From Nitrospira sp. (GTDB taxonomy: Bacteria; Nitrospirota; Nitrospiria; Nitrospirales; Nitrospiraceae), in assembly GCA_005116955.1 (NCBI GenBank), contig SWDI01000004.1, positions 118,731 through 169,150 of the forward strand: DNA of 50,420 nt. Reading direction: 5' to 3'. The number at the start of each line of letters is the position of its first letter. Position 1 is the first letter of the stretch. Of this stretch, positions 33,758 through 44,466 are shown piece after piece. The notes beneath the pieces are model-generated. The model worked only from the letters and a program-made list of their open reading frames with translations. It searched no databases and was not told the DNA's origin. The position numbers were made by a program, and so were the translations under genes.

Positions 33758-36175
33758 TTATTGCAATTTTGCCACCGTCACCCCATCTCCGCCCTCGGCC
33801 TTGTCACCTGGGCGAAACTCGGCTACATAGGGCGACTCCTTGAGGTATTCCCGCAAGACAGACTTGAGTCGACCAGTGCCGTGGCCGTGAATGACGCGGA
33901 GGAACGGCGCCCCGTCTAAAGTCGCCCGATCCAAAGCCGTCACAACCCGATCAAGTGCCTCATCCGCCGCTTGGCCCCGCACATCCACCACGGTCTGTTC
34001 ATCAAGCCCCAGTCCATTGCTCGTCGAGACTCGACGATAACCTGAAGCCAATGAGACTGGTTGGGCTGTCACAGGATGCGGCTCACGCGGGATGCCAATA
34101 AGGTTTGACACGCTGGCCAAAACTTCACCCTCCCCGACTTTCACGCGGACTCGCTTTTTCCCTTGTGGCGTTTCCAATAGGCTTCCGGTCATCCCTAAAC
34201 CGGCGATCTCCACGCTATCCCCGACATCCAGCTGTTCAAGGGGAATCGGCGTACTGGCCGGCGTAAGCTCCTGCCTGGTTTTCGTCTCCAACTCATGCAA
34301 CCGCTGTTTCGTCTCCTTGGCCTTGATGAGTTTCTGCTCACGCTTCAAGGAATCGACAGTGGCCTGGACCTCGGCCCGTGCCCGCTGAAATTGTTCGCCC
34401 AGTTTCTTCTTAAGACCCCGTTGAGCCTCCTGCTCGGCTTCTTCCAGTTGCGCTCGAAGCGCCTGTGCCTCCCGAGCCGCTTGTTCTGCTTCGTGCCTAG
34501 CTCGCTGAGTCTTCTCAGCATCATCGGCCAATTGGCGTTGCTTGCGCTGCAAATCAGCCATCAATTCATCAAGCCGGTGGTCCTCATGATGTAACCGCCG
34601 CCGCGCATCGTTGAGAATGCTTTGATCCATACCCAGACGACCGGCAATCTCCAAGGCCGATGACCCGCCAGGAATCCCGATAAACAATCGATAGGTCGGC
34701 GCCAATCGTTCCACGTCGAACTCCACACTGGCATTCATAAAACCGGAGGTCGTCTGCGCCAGCTCTTTGAGTGCGCCATAATGCGTCGTCACCACCACCT
34801 TCATGTTCAGCTCAGCCAAGCGGCACAGCAGCGCCTCGGCCAACGCCGCGCCTTCTTGCGGATCGGTGGAGGTCACAGGCTCGTCCAGGAGAACCAGCGA
34901 GCGCGGCGTGGAACGTTCGCTCAACATCGGTTGGGTGGCGCTCTCGGAGAGGAGTCGGATCATACTTGTCATATGGGCGGAATAGCTGGACAGATCGCGG
35001 GTCAGATCCTGCGCATCACCGATATCGGCATAGAGATGGGTAAACAGTGCCATCTCCGATTCCGGAGCGCAGGGGAGATGCAGTCCGGCCCTCACCATGA
35101 GGGCGAACAGCCCGACAATTTTGAGTGTGACAGTCTTTCCTCCCGTGTTCGGGCCGGAAATCACCAGGATACGGACCGTCTCATCCATCAGAATATCGTT
35201 CGCGACGACCTGATCTTTGGCGATGAGCAACAGCGGGTGCCGCGCCTGCGTGAGCATCACACGCCCATCCTCATTCAAGCCGACGGGGTGACACTTTAGC
35301 CGACGACTCATCTCGGCCTTTGCGCGAATGACATCACAGTCAGCCAATACTGCTATCCCTTGGCCGATATCTCCCACTCTTGAGGCCACGAGAGCGGTGA
35401 GCTCCCGTAAGATACGCTGGACCTCCCGTTCAATCTCCAAATCCGCCACTTTGATGGAATTATTCAGCTCAACCAACTCCCGCGGCTCCAGAAAGACGGT
35501 GGCTCCGCTGGACGACACATCGTGGACGATCCCAGGAATTCTTCCCCGCATGTCCGCCTTCACCGGCACGACATAACGCCCCTCTCGCTGGGCGAAATAC
35601 GACTCTTGCAGCACATCCTCATAGCGCTTGGAGTGGAGCATCTGCTCAAGCTGCTGCCGCATCTCCTGCTTCAACCCCTGAGCCTGATGAGTCAGACGCC
35701 GTAGCTCCGGCGTAGCCGTATCTTTCATGGAACCGTCCGACTGGATCGCCCCCTCGATGGCCCTCAGGACGCCCTTCAATGTTTTTGTGACATGCAGCGG
35801 CTCCAAAACCTGCGCGAGAGCCTGCAGTTTGCCTGGATGAGTCTCAGCGTATCGCTCGACGTCTGCCATCAGAGCCAGCACCACTGCACAGTCTCGCAAC
35901 TCGACGGCCTCAAGCGCTCCTCCCTTTCCGGATCGGATCAGTTGCTCACGAATATCGGGGAAGGTGAGCGCCGGCATCGGATCACTCCCTTCCAGCAAGC
36001 TCACCATCTCGGTCGTTTCTTGTTGACGCAGGCACACCACGGCGAGATCGTTCGATAAGGCAAGCGACCGGCATTGAGCCACTCCCATTACCGATTGTGC
36101 ATGCTGTGCAAGGAATTCAAGGACACGAGCCCACTCCAACACCTCCATCGCATGATCTGATAATGATGTATTCAT
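33758..36175 (-). CDS. mutS2: Endonuclease MutS2
   Basis: MutS2 is an 805-residue ATPase with an Smr nuclease domain; in other bacteria it affects recombination and ribosome collisions. The MutS ATPase core shows Walker A GPNTGGKT followed by VTLK, then SSYSAHMTSMIRLL and the Walker B region LVLLDEPVTSTDPQEG, then VVVTTHYGALKELA. A long charged coiled coil (QRKQRQLADDAEKTQRARHE region) follows. The C-terminal Smr domain starts VDVRGQAADEAL and contains IHGHGTGRLKSVLR. Length and order are normal for the family. It is divergent from gap, with about 220 bp between. Confidence 0.95.
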   Translation of the reverse strand: MNTSLSDHAMEVLEWARVLEFLAQHAQSVMGVAQCRSLALSNDLAVVCLRQQETTEMVSLLEGSDPMPALTFPDIREQLIRSGKGGALEAVELRDCAVVLALMADVERYAETHPGKLQALAQVLEPLHVTKTLKGVLRAIEGAIQSDGSMKDTATPELRRLTHQAQGLKQEMRQQLEQMLHSKRYEDVLQESYFAQREGRYVVPVKADMRGRIPGIVHDVSSSGATVFLEPRELVELNNSIKVADLEIEREVQRILRELTALVASRVGDIGQGIAVLADCDVIRAKAEMSRRLKCHPVGLNEDGRVMLTQARHPLLLIAKDQVVANDILMDETVRILVISGPNTGGKTVTLKIVGLFALMVRAGLHLPCAPESEMALFTHLYADIGDAQDLTRDLSSYSAHMTSMIRLLSESATQPMLSERSTPRSLVLLDEPVTSTDPQEGAALAEALLCRLAELNMKVVVTTHYGALKELAQTTSGFMNASVEFDVERLAPTYRLFIGIPGGSSALEIAGRLGMDQSILNDARRRLHHEDHRLDELMADLQRKQRQLADDAEKTQRARHEAEQAAREAQALRAQLEEAEQEAQRGLKKKLGEQFQRARAEVQATVDSLKREQKLIKAKETKQRLHELETKTRQELTPASTPIPLEQLDVGDSVEIAGLGMTGSLLETPQGKKRVRVKVGEGEVLASVSNLIGIPREPHPVTAQPVSLASGYRRVSTSNGLGLDEQTVVDVRGQAADEALDRVVTALDRATLDGAPFLRVIHGHGTGRLKSVLREYLKESPYVAEFRPGDKAEGGDGVTVAKLQ

Positions 36176-36303
36176 GTCGAAATGGGCGTTACACCAGACT
36201 GACGGTCAAACTCTAGCCAAGATCTCGATCGACAGGCAAGATGGGCGAGGCTCGGAACCCACGGAATCGGTCTCCCCTTTCCACTGAGTCCTCGTCTCAA
36301 ACC

Positions 36304-36333
36304 TTGACAAGAAGGAGAAGGCATCGATACTAT
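36304..36333 (+). promoter_or_regulatory. Sigma-70-like promoter for gap
   Basis: TTGACA (36304-36309) and TACTAT (36328-36333) are separated by 18 bp; an alternative -10, GATACT, gives 16 bp. It lies 64 bp before the gap ATG, which has GAGGATT in front. This is the likely start of the gap-pgk-tpiA-secG transcript. Confidence 0.6.
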
Positions 36334-36366
36334 CATTTGTCTCGACGAAACACCTGGTTATACTGA

Positions 36367-37410
<1,044 letters not shown>

Positions 37411-37501
37411 ATGCGGCACCAGAGATGATGGGGCGGGCTTCACACCAATCCGCCTCTTTAGCCAATGTATTCGTTCACAGCACCTACGGGAGGAACGCCT
37501 C

Positions 37502-38701
37502 ATGAACTTGCACAAGAAGACAATCGACGATGTGCAACTTCGTGGTAAGCGCGTCATCATCCGCGCCGATTTTAACGTGCCGCTCGATGAATCGCTCCAA
37601 ATTACTGATGACACCCGCATTCGCTCGACCCTGCCAACCATCAATCGCGTCGTCGATGAAGGTGCCAAAGTCATTCTTTGCTCTCACCTCGGTCGACCGA
37701 AGGCTGCCTTTGAGCCTAAATACAGCCTCGCCCCTATCGCAAAACGGCTAGGGCGACTACTCGGGAAAGAGGTGGTCTTCGCTCCAGACTGTATCGGCCC
37801 GGCCGTCGAGAAGCTAGTCGCCAAGATGAAAGCCGGAGATGTCCTCTTGCTGGAAAATCTTCGTTTTCATGCCGGGGAGGAAAAAAACGACGACACCTTC
37901 GCCAAAGCCCTGGCCTCGCTGGGTGATGTCTTCATCAATGACGCATTCGGAGCAGCACACCGGGCCCACGCATCGACAGTTGGGATCACAAAGTACATTA
38001 AAGATGCGGCAGCAGGCGCGCTACTCAAGAAGGAAATTGAATATCTCGAAGGCGCCGTCGCCAATCCCGTGCGCCCGTTTGCCGCGATTCTGGGAGGCGC
38101 CAAGGTGTCTGGGAAAATCGGCGTCATTGAGAATCTCGGGAAGAAGGTCGATAAGGTCATTATCGGCGGCGGCATGGCGTTTACGTTCTTGAAGGCCAAA
38201 GGCATGGAGATCGGCAATTCCCTCTGCGAAATGGACATGTTGGATTTTGCCCGAGGGATCGAAGACCATGCCCTCTCACGCGGGGTCAAATTTTATCTCC
38301 CCGTGGACTGTGTGGTCGCCGCCAGCCGAGAGGTGGGCGCTGAAACAAAAATCGTCCCCGTGCAGGAAATTCCCAAAGGATGGTATGCACTCGATATTGG
38401 CCCAGCTTCCGTAAAACTGTTCAATGAAGCGGTCCAAAATGCAAAAACCATTCTGTGGAACGGACCCATGGGTGTGTTTGAAATCGACGCCTACGCCCGA
38501 GGCACGATGGCGATGGCTCACGCCATCGCTGATGCCTATGCGCTCACGATCGTCGGCGGCGGCGAGACGGCTCTGGCCGTTCACCGGTCCGGCGAATCCG
38601 AGAACATGTCGTTCATCTCGACCGGAGGTGGCGCGGCGCTGGAATTGCTAGAAGGCAAAATCCTTCCAGGTCTCGCGGCGCTGCCTGATCGTCCGAGCTA
38701 A
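37502..38701 (+). CDS. pgk: Phosphoglycerate kinase
   Basis: This transfers phosphate between 1,3-bisphosphoglycerate and ADP. ATG 37502 is chosen because GGAGGAACG lies just before it and the protein begins MNLHKKTIDDVQLRGKRV; the frame open further upstream overlaps the end of gap. It has 399 residues. Motifs are RADFNVPLD, SHLGRPK, the PGK signature (DVFINDAFGAAHRAHAST), ILGGAKVSGKIGVI, NGPMGVFE and GGGETA. Confidence 0.98.
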   Translation: MNLHKKTIDDVQLRGKRVIIRADFNVPLDESLQITDDTRIRSTLPTINRVVDEGAKVILCSHLGRPKAAFEPKYSLAPIAKRLGRLLGKEVVFAPDCIGPAVEKLVAKMKAGDVLLLENLRFHAGEEKNDDTFAKALASLGDVFINDAFGAAHRAHASTVGITKYIKDAAAGALLKKEIEYLEGAVANPVRPFAAILGGAKVSGKIGVIENLGKKVDKVIIGGGMAFTFLKAKGMEIGNSLCEMDMLDFARGIEDHALSRGVKFYLPVDCVVAASREVGAETKIVPVQEIPKGWYALDIGPASVKLFNEAVQNAKTILWNGPMGVFEIDAYARGTMAMAHAIADAYALTIVGGGETALAVHRSGESENMSFISTGGGAALELLEGKILPGLAALPDRPS

Positions 38702-38741
38702 TCAATAATCCTCAGAAAGTAACAAAGATCCGAGAATCACT

Positions 38742-39524
38742 GTGCGTACTATCCTGATCGTCGGCAATTGGAAGATGAACAAGACCGCGTCTGAAGCGAC
38801 CGTCTTCATCCGCGACCTGCTCGCTCGTGTTCCTGCTCAGCCTGCAAACCTTGAGCTCGTCGTGGCCCCCCCGTTTACTGCGCTGGAATCAGTCCGCCTG
38901 GCGTTGGGTGCCTCGTCTCCGATTCAACTTGGAGCGCAGGATCTGTTCTGGGAGGATCACGGTGCCTACACCGGAGAAGTCTCCGCACCGATGCTGAAGG
39001 ACCTCGGTTGTCGCTATGTCATTGTTGGGCATTCAGAGCGGCGAACGCTCTTTGGCGAACAGGGAGACCTGATCCAGAAGAAAATTCGAGCGGCGCTCAA
39101 CCACGGGTTGCGCCCCATCCTCTGTATCGGTGAAACACTTGCACAACGAGACAACGGCACGACCGACCACGTACTGACACAGCAAGTGCACGACGGTCTG
39201 TCCGGTCTTGCCACGGAGGCGTTGGCCACTATCACCGTCGCATATGAACCGGTCTGGGCCATCGGTACGGGAAAGTCGGCGACGGTTGAGCAAGCCATTG
39301 CCGCCCACCGAACGATTCGGCAAGTCCTTGCCACCGTAGCCTCTGCCGCAGTTGCCGACTGCACGAGAATTCTCTATGGAGGAAGCGTCACGCCACACAA
39401 TATAGAATCGTTACTGGCCTCGGACCAGATCGACGGCGCACTTATCGGTGGCGCTTGTCTCCAAGTCGAGTCCTTTGCTACAATCGCGACGGTTGCGTCT
39501 GTCGCTCGATCAATCGGAGTCTGA
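38742..39524 (+). CDS. tpiA: Triosephosphate isomerase
   Basis: This interconverts dihydroxyacetone phosphate and glyceraldehyde 3-phosphate. It starts at GTG 38742 and reads MRTILIVGNWKMNKT. The electrophilic His is in VGHSERR, the catalytic Glu in AYEPVWAIGTGK, and the phosphate loop near LYGGSV and IGGACL. Length is 260 residues, as usual. It lies 40 bp after pgk. Confidence 0.97.
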   Translation: MRTILIVGNWKMNKTASEATVFIRDLLARVPAQPANLELVVAPPFTALESVRLALGASSPIQLGAQDLFWEDHGAYTGEVSAPMLKDLGCRYVIVGHSERRTLFGEQGDLIQKKIRAALNHGLRPILCIGETLAQRDNGTTDHVLTQQVHDGLSGLATEALATITVAYEPVWAIGTGKSATVEQAIAAHRTIRQVLATVASAAVADCTRILYGGSVTPHNIESLLASDQIDGALIGGACLQVESFATIATVASVARSIGV

Positions 39525-39530
39525 GATCTC

Positions 39531-39896
39531 ATGTTGTATACGTTGATTGTTATTGTCCATGTCTTTATCTGTTTCCTGATGATCGGGGCGATTCTTCTCC
39601 AATCGGGGAAGGGGGCTGAAATCGGGGCCGCGTTCGGAGGATCCAGTCAGACGGTGTTCGGCAGCCGTGGCCCGGCAAACTTTCTGAGCAAGCTGACAGT
39701 CGTTGTGGCGGCCGTGTTCATGGTGACATCGCTTAGCCTGGCGATTTTAGCCAAGCAACGAAACTTCTCTTCGACCGTCATCGACATGCAGCCCAAGAGC
39801 GAGCCCACAGCTCCCTCGGTTCCCCCGGCTGCCTCACCCGCTCAACCTTCAGGAGATTCGCATCCTTCTGGGGAAACTCCAGCGGCGGGCCACTGA
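39531..39896 (+). CDS. secG: Protein translocase subunit SecG
   Basis: SecG is a small subunit of the SecYEG protein export channel. The protein has two hydrophobic helices (LYTLIVIVHVFICFLMIGAILL and LTVVVAAVFMVTSLSLAILA) joined by the family loop LQSGKGAEIGAAFGGSSQTVFG. It ends in a Pro/Ser-rich tail of about 40 residues. It starts 6 bp after tpiA and closes this transcript; the next gene faces it. Confidence 0.95.
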   Translation: MLYTLIVIVHVFICFLMIGAILLQSGKGAEIGAAFGGSSQTVFGSRGPANFLSKLTVVVAAVFMVTSLSLAILAKQRNFSSTVIDMQPKSEPTAPSVPPAASPAQPSGDSHPSGETPAAGH

Positions 39897-39989
39897 CCTA
39901 TTCTTTGTCAGGGCGTCATTCGGCAATCGAGCGAGCCACCGGTTCAATTTGACTCGATTGACGGTTGATGCCTTTCGGCCTGCGAGGTG

Positions 39990-40904
39990 TCAGATACGAG
40001 TCAGCCAGGACTCGTGCGCGAGGTCTTCCCCACGCACGATTGAAAAGAAGGTGTCTTGGAGGGCACGTGTAATCCGTCCAGGGGTACCAGTTCCAATGCA
40101 CCGGTTGTCGATTTCTCGAACCGGGGTCAACTCCGCAGCAGTTCCCGTCACAAATACTTCGTCGGCAATATACATTTCATCGCGCGTAAATCGTTCCTCC
40201 ACCACGGCGATGTTCCGTTCTTGAGCCAATTGGATCACGGAGTTTCGCGTAATCCCTTCAAGCACCGACGTCAACGGCGTCGTCTTGAGCACGCCTCGTC
40301 GAACGATGAACACATTCTCCCCTGTTCCCTCGGCAACATACCCTTCCGGATCAAGAAGAATCGCCTCGTCATACCCATCGGCCTTCGCCTGCCGTTTGGC
40401 CATAATGGAGTTCACATAGTACCCGGATATTTTCCCCTTGGTCATAGACACATTCACATGGTGCCTCGTAAAGGATGAGATGCAGGCACGCATCCCATTG
40501 GCCAATGCATCATCCCCCAAATAGGCGCCCCACCTCCAGGCAGCAATACCCACCCGAATCGGATTCTCCCCTGGATGAATGCCCATCGCCCCATACCCAA
40601 TGTAGACCAACGGACGGATGTAACAGGCATCGAGACGATTGACACGAACGGTTTCAATGATGGCCTCGGTGATCTGCTTTTTGTCATACGGCATGGCCAT
40701 CATGCCGATATGGGCCGAATCAAAGAGCCGATCGACATGCTCCTGAAGCCGGAAGATTGCGGAGCCTGATTGTCCCTTGTAGCACCGAATACCTTCAAAC
40801 GCAGCAAGGCCATAGTGCAGCGAATGGGTGAGAATATGGACATTGGCTTCCTCCCACCCGACAAACTTCCCATCCATCCAGATCTTTTCGACCGGTTCCA
40901 ACAT
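39990..40904 (-). CDS. ilvE: Branched-chain amino acid aminotransferase
   Basis: This PLP enzyme transfers the amino group in valine, leucine and isoleucine synthesis. ATG 40904 is chosen (MLEPVEKIWMDGKFV); the frame extends 59 codons further without family sequence. Motifs: HSLHYGLAAFEGIRCY, KISGYYVNSIMAKRQA with the PLP Lys, EGTGENVFIV, and EVFVTGTAAELTPVREID. Length is 304 residues. It is convergent with secG. Confidence 0.95.
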   Translation of the reverse strand: MLEPVEKIWMDGKFVGWEEANVHILTHSLHYGLAAFEGIRCYKGQSGSAIFRLQEHVDRLFDSAHIGMMAMPYDKKQITEAIIETVRVNRLDACYIRPLVYIGYGAMGIHPGENPIRVGIAAWRWGAYLGDDALANGMRACISSFTRHHVNVSMTKGKISGYYVNSIMAKRQAKADGYDEAILLDPEGYVAEGTGENVFIVRRGVLKTTPLTSVLEGITRNSVIQLAQERNIAVVEERFTRDEMYIADEVFVTGTAAELTPVREIDNRCIGTGTPGRITRALQDTFFSIVRGEDLAHESWLTRI

Positions 40905-41046
40905 TGAAGGCGATCTCCAGCAAGCGATAGCACTACATTCCACCTGCGAAGGCGGGCGTGACGGACTATAGCGTGAGGTCACACGTGGGTCAAGCAAACA
41001 GGCCGGTGATTGACTCCGAAACCGACTCACCTGATGATGGAAACAC

Positions 41047-41391
41047 TTACGTGGAGGCGCAATAGGCACGCAGGCGGACACTCAGAAACGTTCCGACTCG
41101 CTCTTCTCCTTCAGGACTCATGGTCACGACCTTGCCACCGAACAACAGGCCTCGAACCCATCGAACAACGACACGTTGAATTTCGACCGGCTCATCTTTA
41201 TCGGGAAGGGTGAGCCGGACGACCAGTTCCATCCCAGGAGCGACTTGATGATCGCCCAAGACACGGAATCCATTACGACAGAGGTTTATTACCGTTCCTT
41301 TCCCGAGGAAATCTCCTCCCAGATAGTACACAACACAGCGAACCGGAATCCGATGATAGGTACGGATCACAAACTTGTTGATGTGAGACAT
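41047..41391 (-). CDS. PilZ-domain protein
   Basis: A small protein that probably binds cyclic di-GMP. It shows the PilZ pattern: an arginine-containing start (RTYHRIPVRC), strands with GTVINLCRNGFRV in place of the usual D/NxSxxG turn, and a closing beta barrel (VVVRWVRGLLFGGKVVTM). ATG 41391 (MSHINKFV) is suggested, giving 114 residues. The frame is open upstream to ATG 41463 and GTG 41475, which would add about 25 residues. It is on the minus strand, divergent from rplU. Confidence 0.7.
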   Translation of the reverse strand: MSHINKFVIRTYHRIPVRCVVYYLGGDFLGKGTVINLCRNGFRVLGDHQVAPGMELVVRLTLPDKDEPVEIQRVVVRWVRGLLFGGKVVTMSPEGEERVGTFLSVRLRAYCAST

Positions 41392-41546
41392 GATTTTGTT
41401 ACCATCCGATTTTGCATCATAGAAGTACCAGAAACGTGCCCTCGCAATGGTGGCGCTCAGCATACCTGTCGGCACGATCGCTCTCCTAGCCCTCTAAAGA
41501 GGGGCCCACGTGTGATCAACGACTCGCTTGTTGCTCCTGGTATGTC

Positions 41547-41575
41547 TTGACACCTCTCTCATCCCCATGTTAAAT
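41547..41575 (+). promoter_or_regulatory. Sigma-70-like promoter for rplU
   Basis: TTGACA (41547-41552) and TTAAAT (41570-41575) are separated by exactly 17 bp, 33 bp upstream of the rplU ATG. It is the likely promoter of the rplU-rpmA-obgE block. Confidence 0.6.
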
Positions 41576-41607
41576 GAACCGTTCTTCACGCTCGGAAAAG
41601 GAATAAT

Positions 41608-41922
41608 ATGTACGCGATTGTTGAAACAGGTGGAAAGCAATATCGAGTCGAGGCTGGGGCAACGGTTCAGGTCGAACGGCTGCCAGGAGACGTCGGGGCT
41701 GAGGTAGAACTCGGCCAGGTCCGTCTCGTGCATGGTGACGCTGGTATTCTACTTGGACAGCCTCTCATTAACGGGGCCAAGGTCACGGCTGAAATCGTGC
41801 AGCAAGGTCGAACCCGATCAATTACTGTTTTTAAGAAAAAGCGCCGCAAGGGCTATCGCCGCACCCGTGGACACCGACAAGGATTCACCAAGCTGTTGAT
41901 TACGAATATTGCAACGGCCTAA
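41608..41922 (+). CDS. rplU: 50S ribosomal protein L21
   Basis: L21 of 104 residues, beginning MYAIVETGGKQYRVE. The C-terminal basic part (FKKKRRKGYRRTRGHRQ) binds 23S rRNA. GGAATAAT precedes the ATG. It is followed by rpmA after 21 bp, as in most bacteria. Confidence 0.98.
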   Translation: MYAIVETGGKQYRVEAGATVQVERLPGDVGAEVELGQVRLVHGDAGILLGQPLINGAKVTAEIVQQGRTRSITVFKKKRRKGYRRTRGHRQGFTKLLITNIATA

Positions 41923-41943
41923 AGACACAAGAAGGACTTACCC

Positions 41944-42207
41944 ATGGCAACAAACAAAGGTGGCGGATCTTCACGTAACGGTCGTGACAGTAATCCTCAA
42001 TATTTGGGGGTCAAGGCCTATGGTGGTCAGACCGTAACAGCTGGCAGCATTATCGTCCGCCAACGCGGCACCAAATTTTTCCCTGGATTCAATGTGGACC
42101 TTGGAAGAGACCATACCCTATTCGCTACCATGAGCGGTGTGGTCAAGTTCGAAGGTGGACGCGGCAGACGAAAAGTCAGTGTATATCCTGTTCCGGCCAA
42201 GTCCTGA
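41944..42207 (+). CDS. rpmA: 50S ribosomal protein L27
   Basis: L27 of 87 residues. The start [16 protein letters not shown] is the family N-terminus, reaching the peptidyl transferase centre, and [19 protein letters not shown] follows. It lies between rplU and obgE in the usual order. Confidence 0.98.
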   Translation: MATNKGGGSSRNGRDSNPQYLGVKAYGGQTVTAGSIIVRQRGTKFFPGFNVDLGRDHTLFATMSGVVKFEGGRGRRKVSVYPVPAKS

Positions 42208-42325
42208 TTCGCTTTCCTGCCTCTTCCGTTACGATCACGCTGGCTAAATTCTCTCTCCATCTCTGCTCAGGGTCGGGTATACTTTCCTACTCGTCGTGAC
42301 CGAGCAGGCTACGGAACGTTGATAG

Positions 42326-43354
42326 ATGATGTTTGTCGATGAAGCACGCATCGCGGTACGAGCCGGTCGTGGCGGAAACGGCATCTGCAGTTTCCGCAGG
42401 GAGATGTTTGTTCCGCGTGGAGGCCCAGACGGCGGAGATGGAGGCACCGGTGGCGACATCGTCATGACGGCCTCTCATCGATTGACGACCCTGCTCGACC
42501 TCCGCTATCTCAACCACTATGAGGCTGAGAACGGGCGACACGGTGGAGCATCCAATTGCACCGGTCGTTCCGGAGAAGATCTCACCATCACGGTTCCAGT
42601 CGGCACCATTGTCTCCGATGACCAGACGAAAGAAACACTCGTGGATTTTGTCGAAGATGGCCAGACGGCTATCATCGCCCACGGAGGACGAGGCGGAAAA
42701 GGTAACAGCAACTTCGCGACCTCCGTCAATCGAGTGCCGACGAAGTGTACTCCTGGAACTCCTGGTGAAGAACGAACCTTGCAACTTGAGCTGAAACTGC
42801 TCGCCGATGTCGGACTGGTTGGTTTTCCCAACGCCGGCAAATCGACGCTCATTGCAGCCATCTCAGCGGCCCGGCCCAAGATTGCTGACTATCCCTTTAC
42901 GACGTTGATCCCCAATCTCGGCATTGTCCGGTTGGGATCCGACGGAAGTTTTGTCGTGGCCGATATTCCCGGCCTGATTGAAGGCGCCCACGAGGGAAAA
43001 GGCCTGGGCGTACAGTTTCTCCGCCACATCGAACGAACCGCGTTCTTGCTCCACTTGATCGATGTCTCAGAATGGGCCCCCGATGATCCCCTGGCCAGCT
43101 TTGAGACATTGCGGCGGGAACTTGCCGCCTATGACGGAGGGCTTACCACACGCCCTTTCGCCGTCGTGCCAACCAAGATCGATGTAATCGGCACAAGCGA
43201 ACGGCTGGCTCAGCTGCAGACCTATTGTCGCCTCAACGGCTATCCGTGCTTACCCATTTCCGCCGCCACGAATCAAGGGCTTACTGACTTAATCACCTAC
43301 CTCGGGAAACAGGTCGTGCGTGTACGGAAGACGCCATGCGAGACCAGCTCCTAG
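42326..43354 (+). CDS. obgE: GTPase Obg/CgtA
   Basis: An Obg GTPase that assists 50S ribosome assembly. The N-terminal Gly-rich fold contains FVDEARIAVRAGRGGNG. The GTPase domain shows G1 GFPNAGKST, G3 DIPGLIEGAHEGKGLG, G4 PTKID and G5 ISAAT. It is 342 residues and lacks the optional C-terminal OCT domain. Its end overlaps the proB start by 19 nt. Confidence 0.96.
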   Translation: MMFVDEARIAVRAGRGGNGICSFRREMFVPRGGPDGGDGGTGGDIVMTASHRLTTLLDLRYLNHYEAENGRHGGASNCTGRSGEDLTITVPVGTIVSDDQTKETLVDFVEDGQTAIIAHGGRGGKGNSNFATSVNRVPTKCTPGTPGEERTLQLELKLLADVGLVGFPNAGKSTLIAAISAARPKIADYPFTTLIPNLGIVRLGSDGSFVVADIPGLIEGAHEGKGLGVQFLRHIERTAFLLHLIDVSEWAPDDPLASFETLRRELAAYDGGLTTRPFAVVPTKIDVIGTSERLAQLQTYCRLNGYPCLPISAATNQGLTDLITYLGKQVVRVRKTPCETSS

Positions 43355-44457
43355 GACAAGCGAAGCGGATCGTCATCAAGATCGGCAGCAGCCTGATCGC
43401 GTCGCGTGCGGAAGGTCTGCACCCCCAACACATTGAGCGATTGGCTGATGACATCGCGATACTCCGAACAGCAGGTCGGGAAATCCTGGTGGTCTCTTCC
43501 GGTGCCATCATCTCCGGTATCCGAAAGTTGGAACTGAAGGAGTATCCCAAGAGCCTCCCGGTCAAGCAAGCGGCCGCGGCCGTGGGACAGAGCCGGCTCA
43601 TGTGGGCCTATGAAAAAGCGTTTGAACGTCTCGATATTCGCGTGGCGCAGATTCTGCTCACCCACCAAGATCTCGCTGATCGCCGCCGCTTTCTGAACGC
43701 CCGCCATACACTCGTGGCACTCATCGGTTTCGGCATTGTGCCCATCATCAATGAAAACGACACCGTCGCGGTCGATGAAATCAGGGTCGGTGACAACGAC
43801 ACGCTCGCGAGCGAAGTGGCTCACCTGGCCGATGCGGATTTACTGGTGATTCTCTCTGACGTCGACGGACTGTATACGGAAGATCCGCGCAAAAACCCGT
43901 CGGCCACATTGATTCCGCTGATTACGGAGATTACTCAAGATATCGAGCGCCTGGCAGGAGTATCCAGCACCTTTGAAGGAACCGGCGGAATGGCAACGAA
44001 GCTTCGAGCCGCCAAGAAGGTCGGCGAGTACGGAATTCCGACATTAGTGCTCAATGGCGAACGGGCCGGGCTCCTCCCAAGGGTCCTTAACGGAGGATCC
44101 GGTGGCAGTCTCTTTCTCGCCAAGGAGCGTCGGCTAACCAGTCGTAAACATTGGATCGCCTTTACGCTGCGCCCTCACGGCCAGATCCATCTCGACCAGG
44201 GGGCGGTAGATGCCTTGACCAAGCGAGGCAAAAGCCTCCTGGCATCCGGGATCCTCCAGGTGACGGGATCATTTGAAGCCGGCGATCCGGTCAGCTGCCT
44301 CGATACGGACGGAAAAGAATTCGCAAAAGGCCTGGTAAACGTGTCGTCCGACTTATTAGGTCAGATGAAAGGTCTCAAGACCACGGACATTCAGGCACAG
44401 TTTGGACCTCAAGAGTACGAGGAAGTTATTCACCGAGACAACCTAGTCATCCTCTAG
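43336..44457 (+). CDS. proB: Glutamate 5-kinase
   Basis: This catalyses the first step of proline synthesis, phosphorylating glutamate with ATP. It has 373 residues. Motifs are VIKIGSSLIA, VSSGAI, NENDTVAVDEIRVGDNDTL and DVDGLYTEDPR, with FEGTGGMATKLRAAK further on; a PUA domain ends the protein (LLASGILQVTGSFEAGD). It overlaps the end of obgE and is followed by nadD after 9 bp. Confidence 0.96.
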   Translation: MRDQLLGQAKRIVIKIGSSLIASRAEGLHPQHIERLADDIAILRTAGREILVVSSGAIISGIRKLELKEYPKSLPVKQAAAAVGQSRLMWAYEKAFERLDIRVAQILLTHQDLADRRRFLNARHTLVALIGFGIVPIINENDTVAVDEIRVGDNDTLASEVAHLADADLLVILSDVDGLYTEDPRKNPSATLIPLITEITQDIERLAGVSSTFEGTGGMATKLRAAKKVGEYGIPTLVLNGERAGLLPRVLNGGSGGSLFLAKERRLTSRKHWIAFTLRPHGQIHLDQGAVDALTKRGKSLLASGILQVTGSFEAGDPVSCLDTDGKEFAKGLVNVSSDLLGQMKGLKTTDIQAQFGPQEYEEVIHRDNLVIL

Positions 44458-44466
44458 TGCTGAGTC

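Noticed and set aside
34781-35299. Plus-strand open frame opposite mutS2
   Set aside because: Mirror of the MutS2 ATPase region with no recognised motif.
41505-41520. Short palindrome CCCTCT-AA-AGAGGG before rplU
   Set aside because: Too short to assign a role and not followed by a T-tract; the promoter nearby is better supported.
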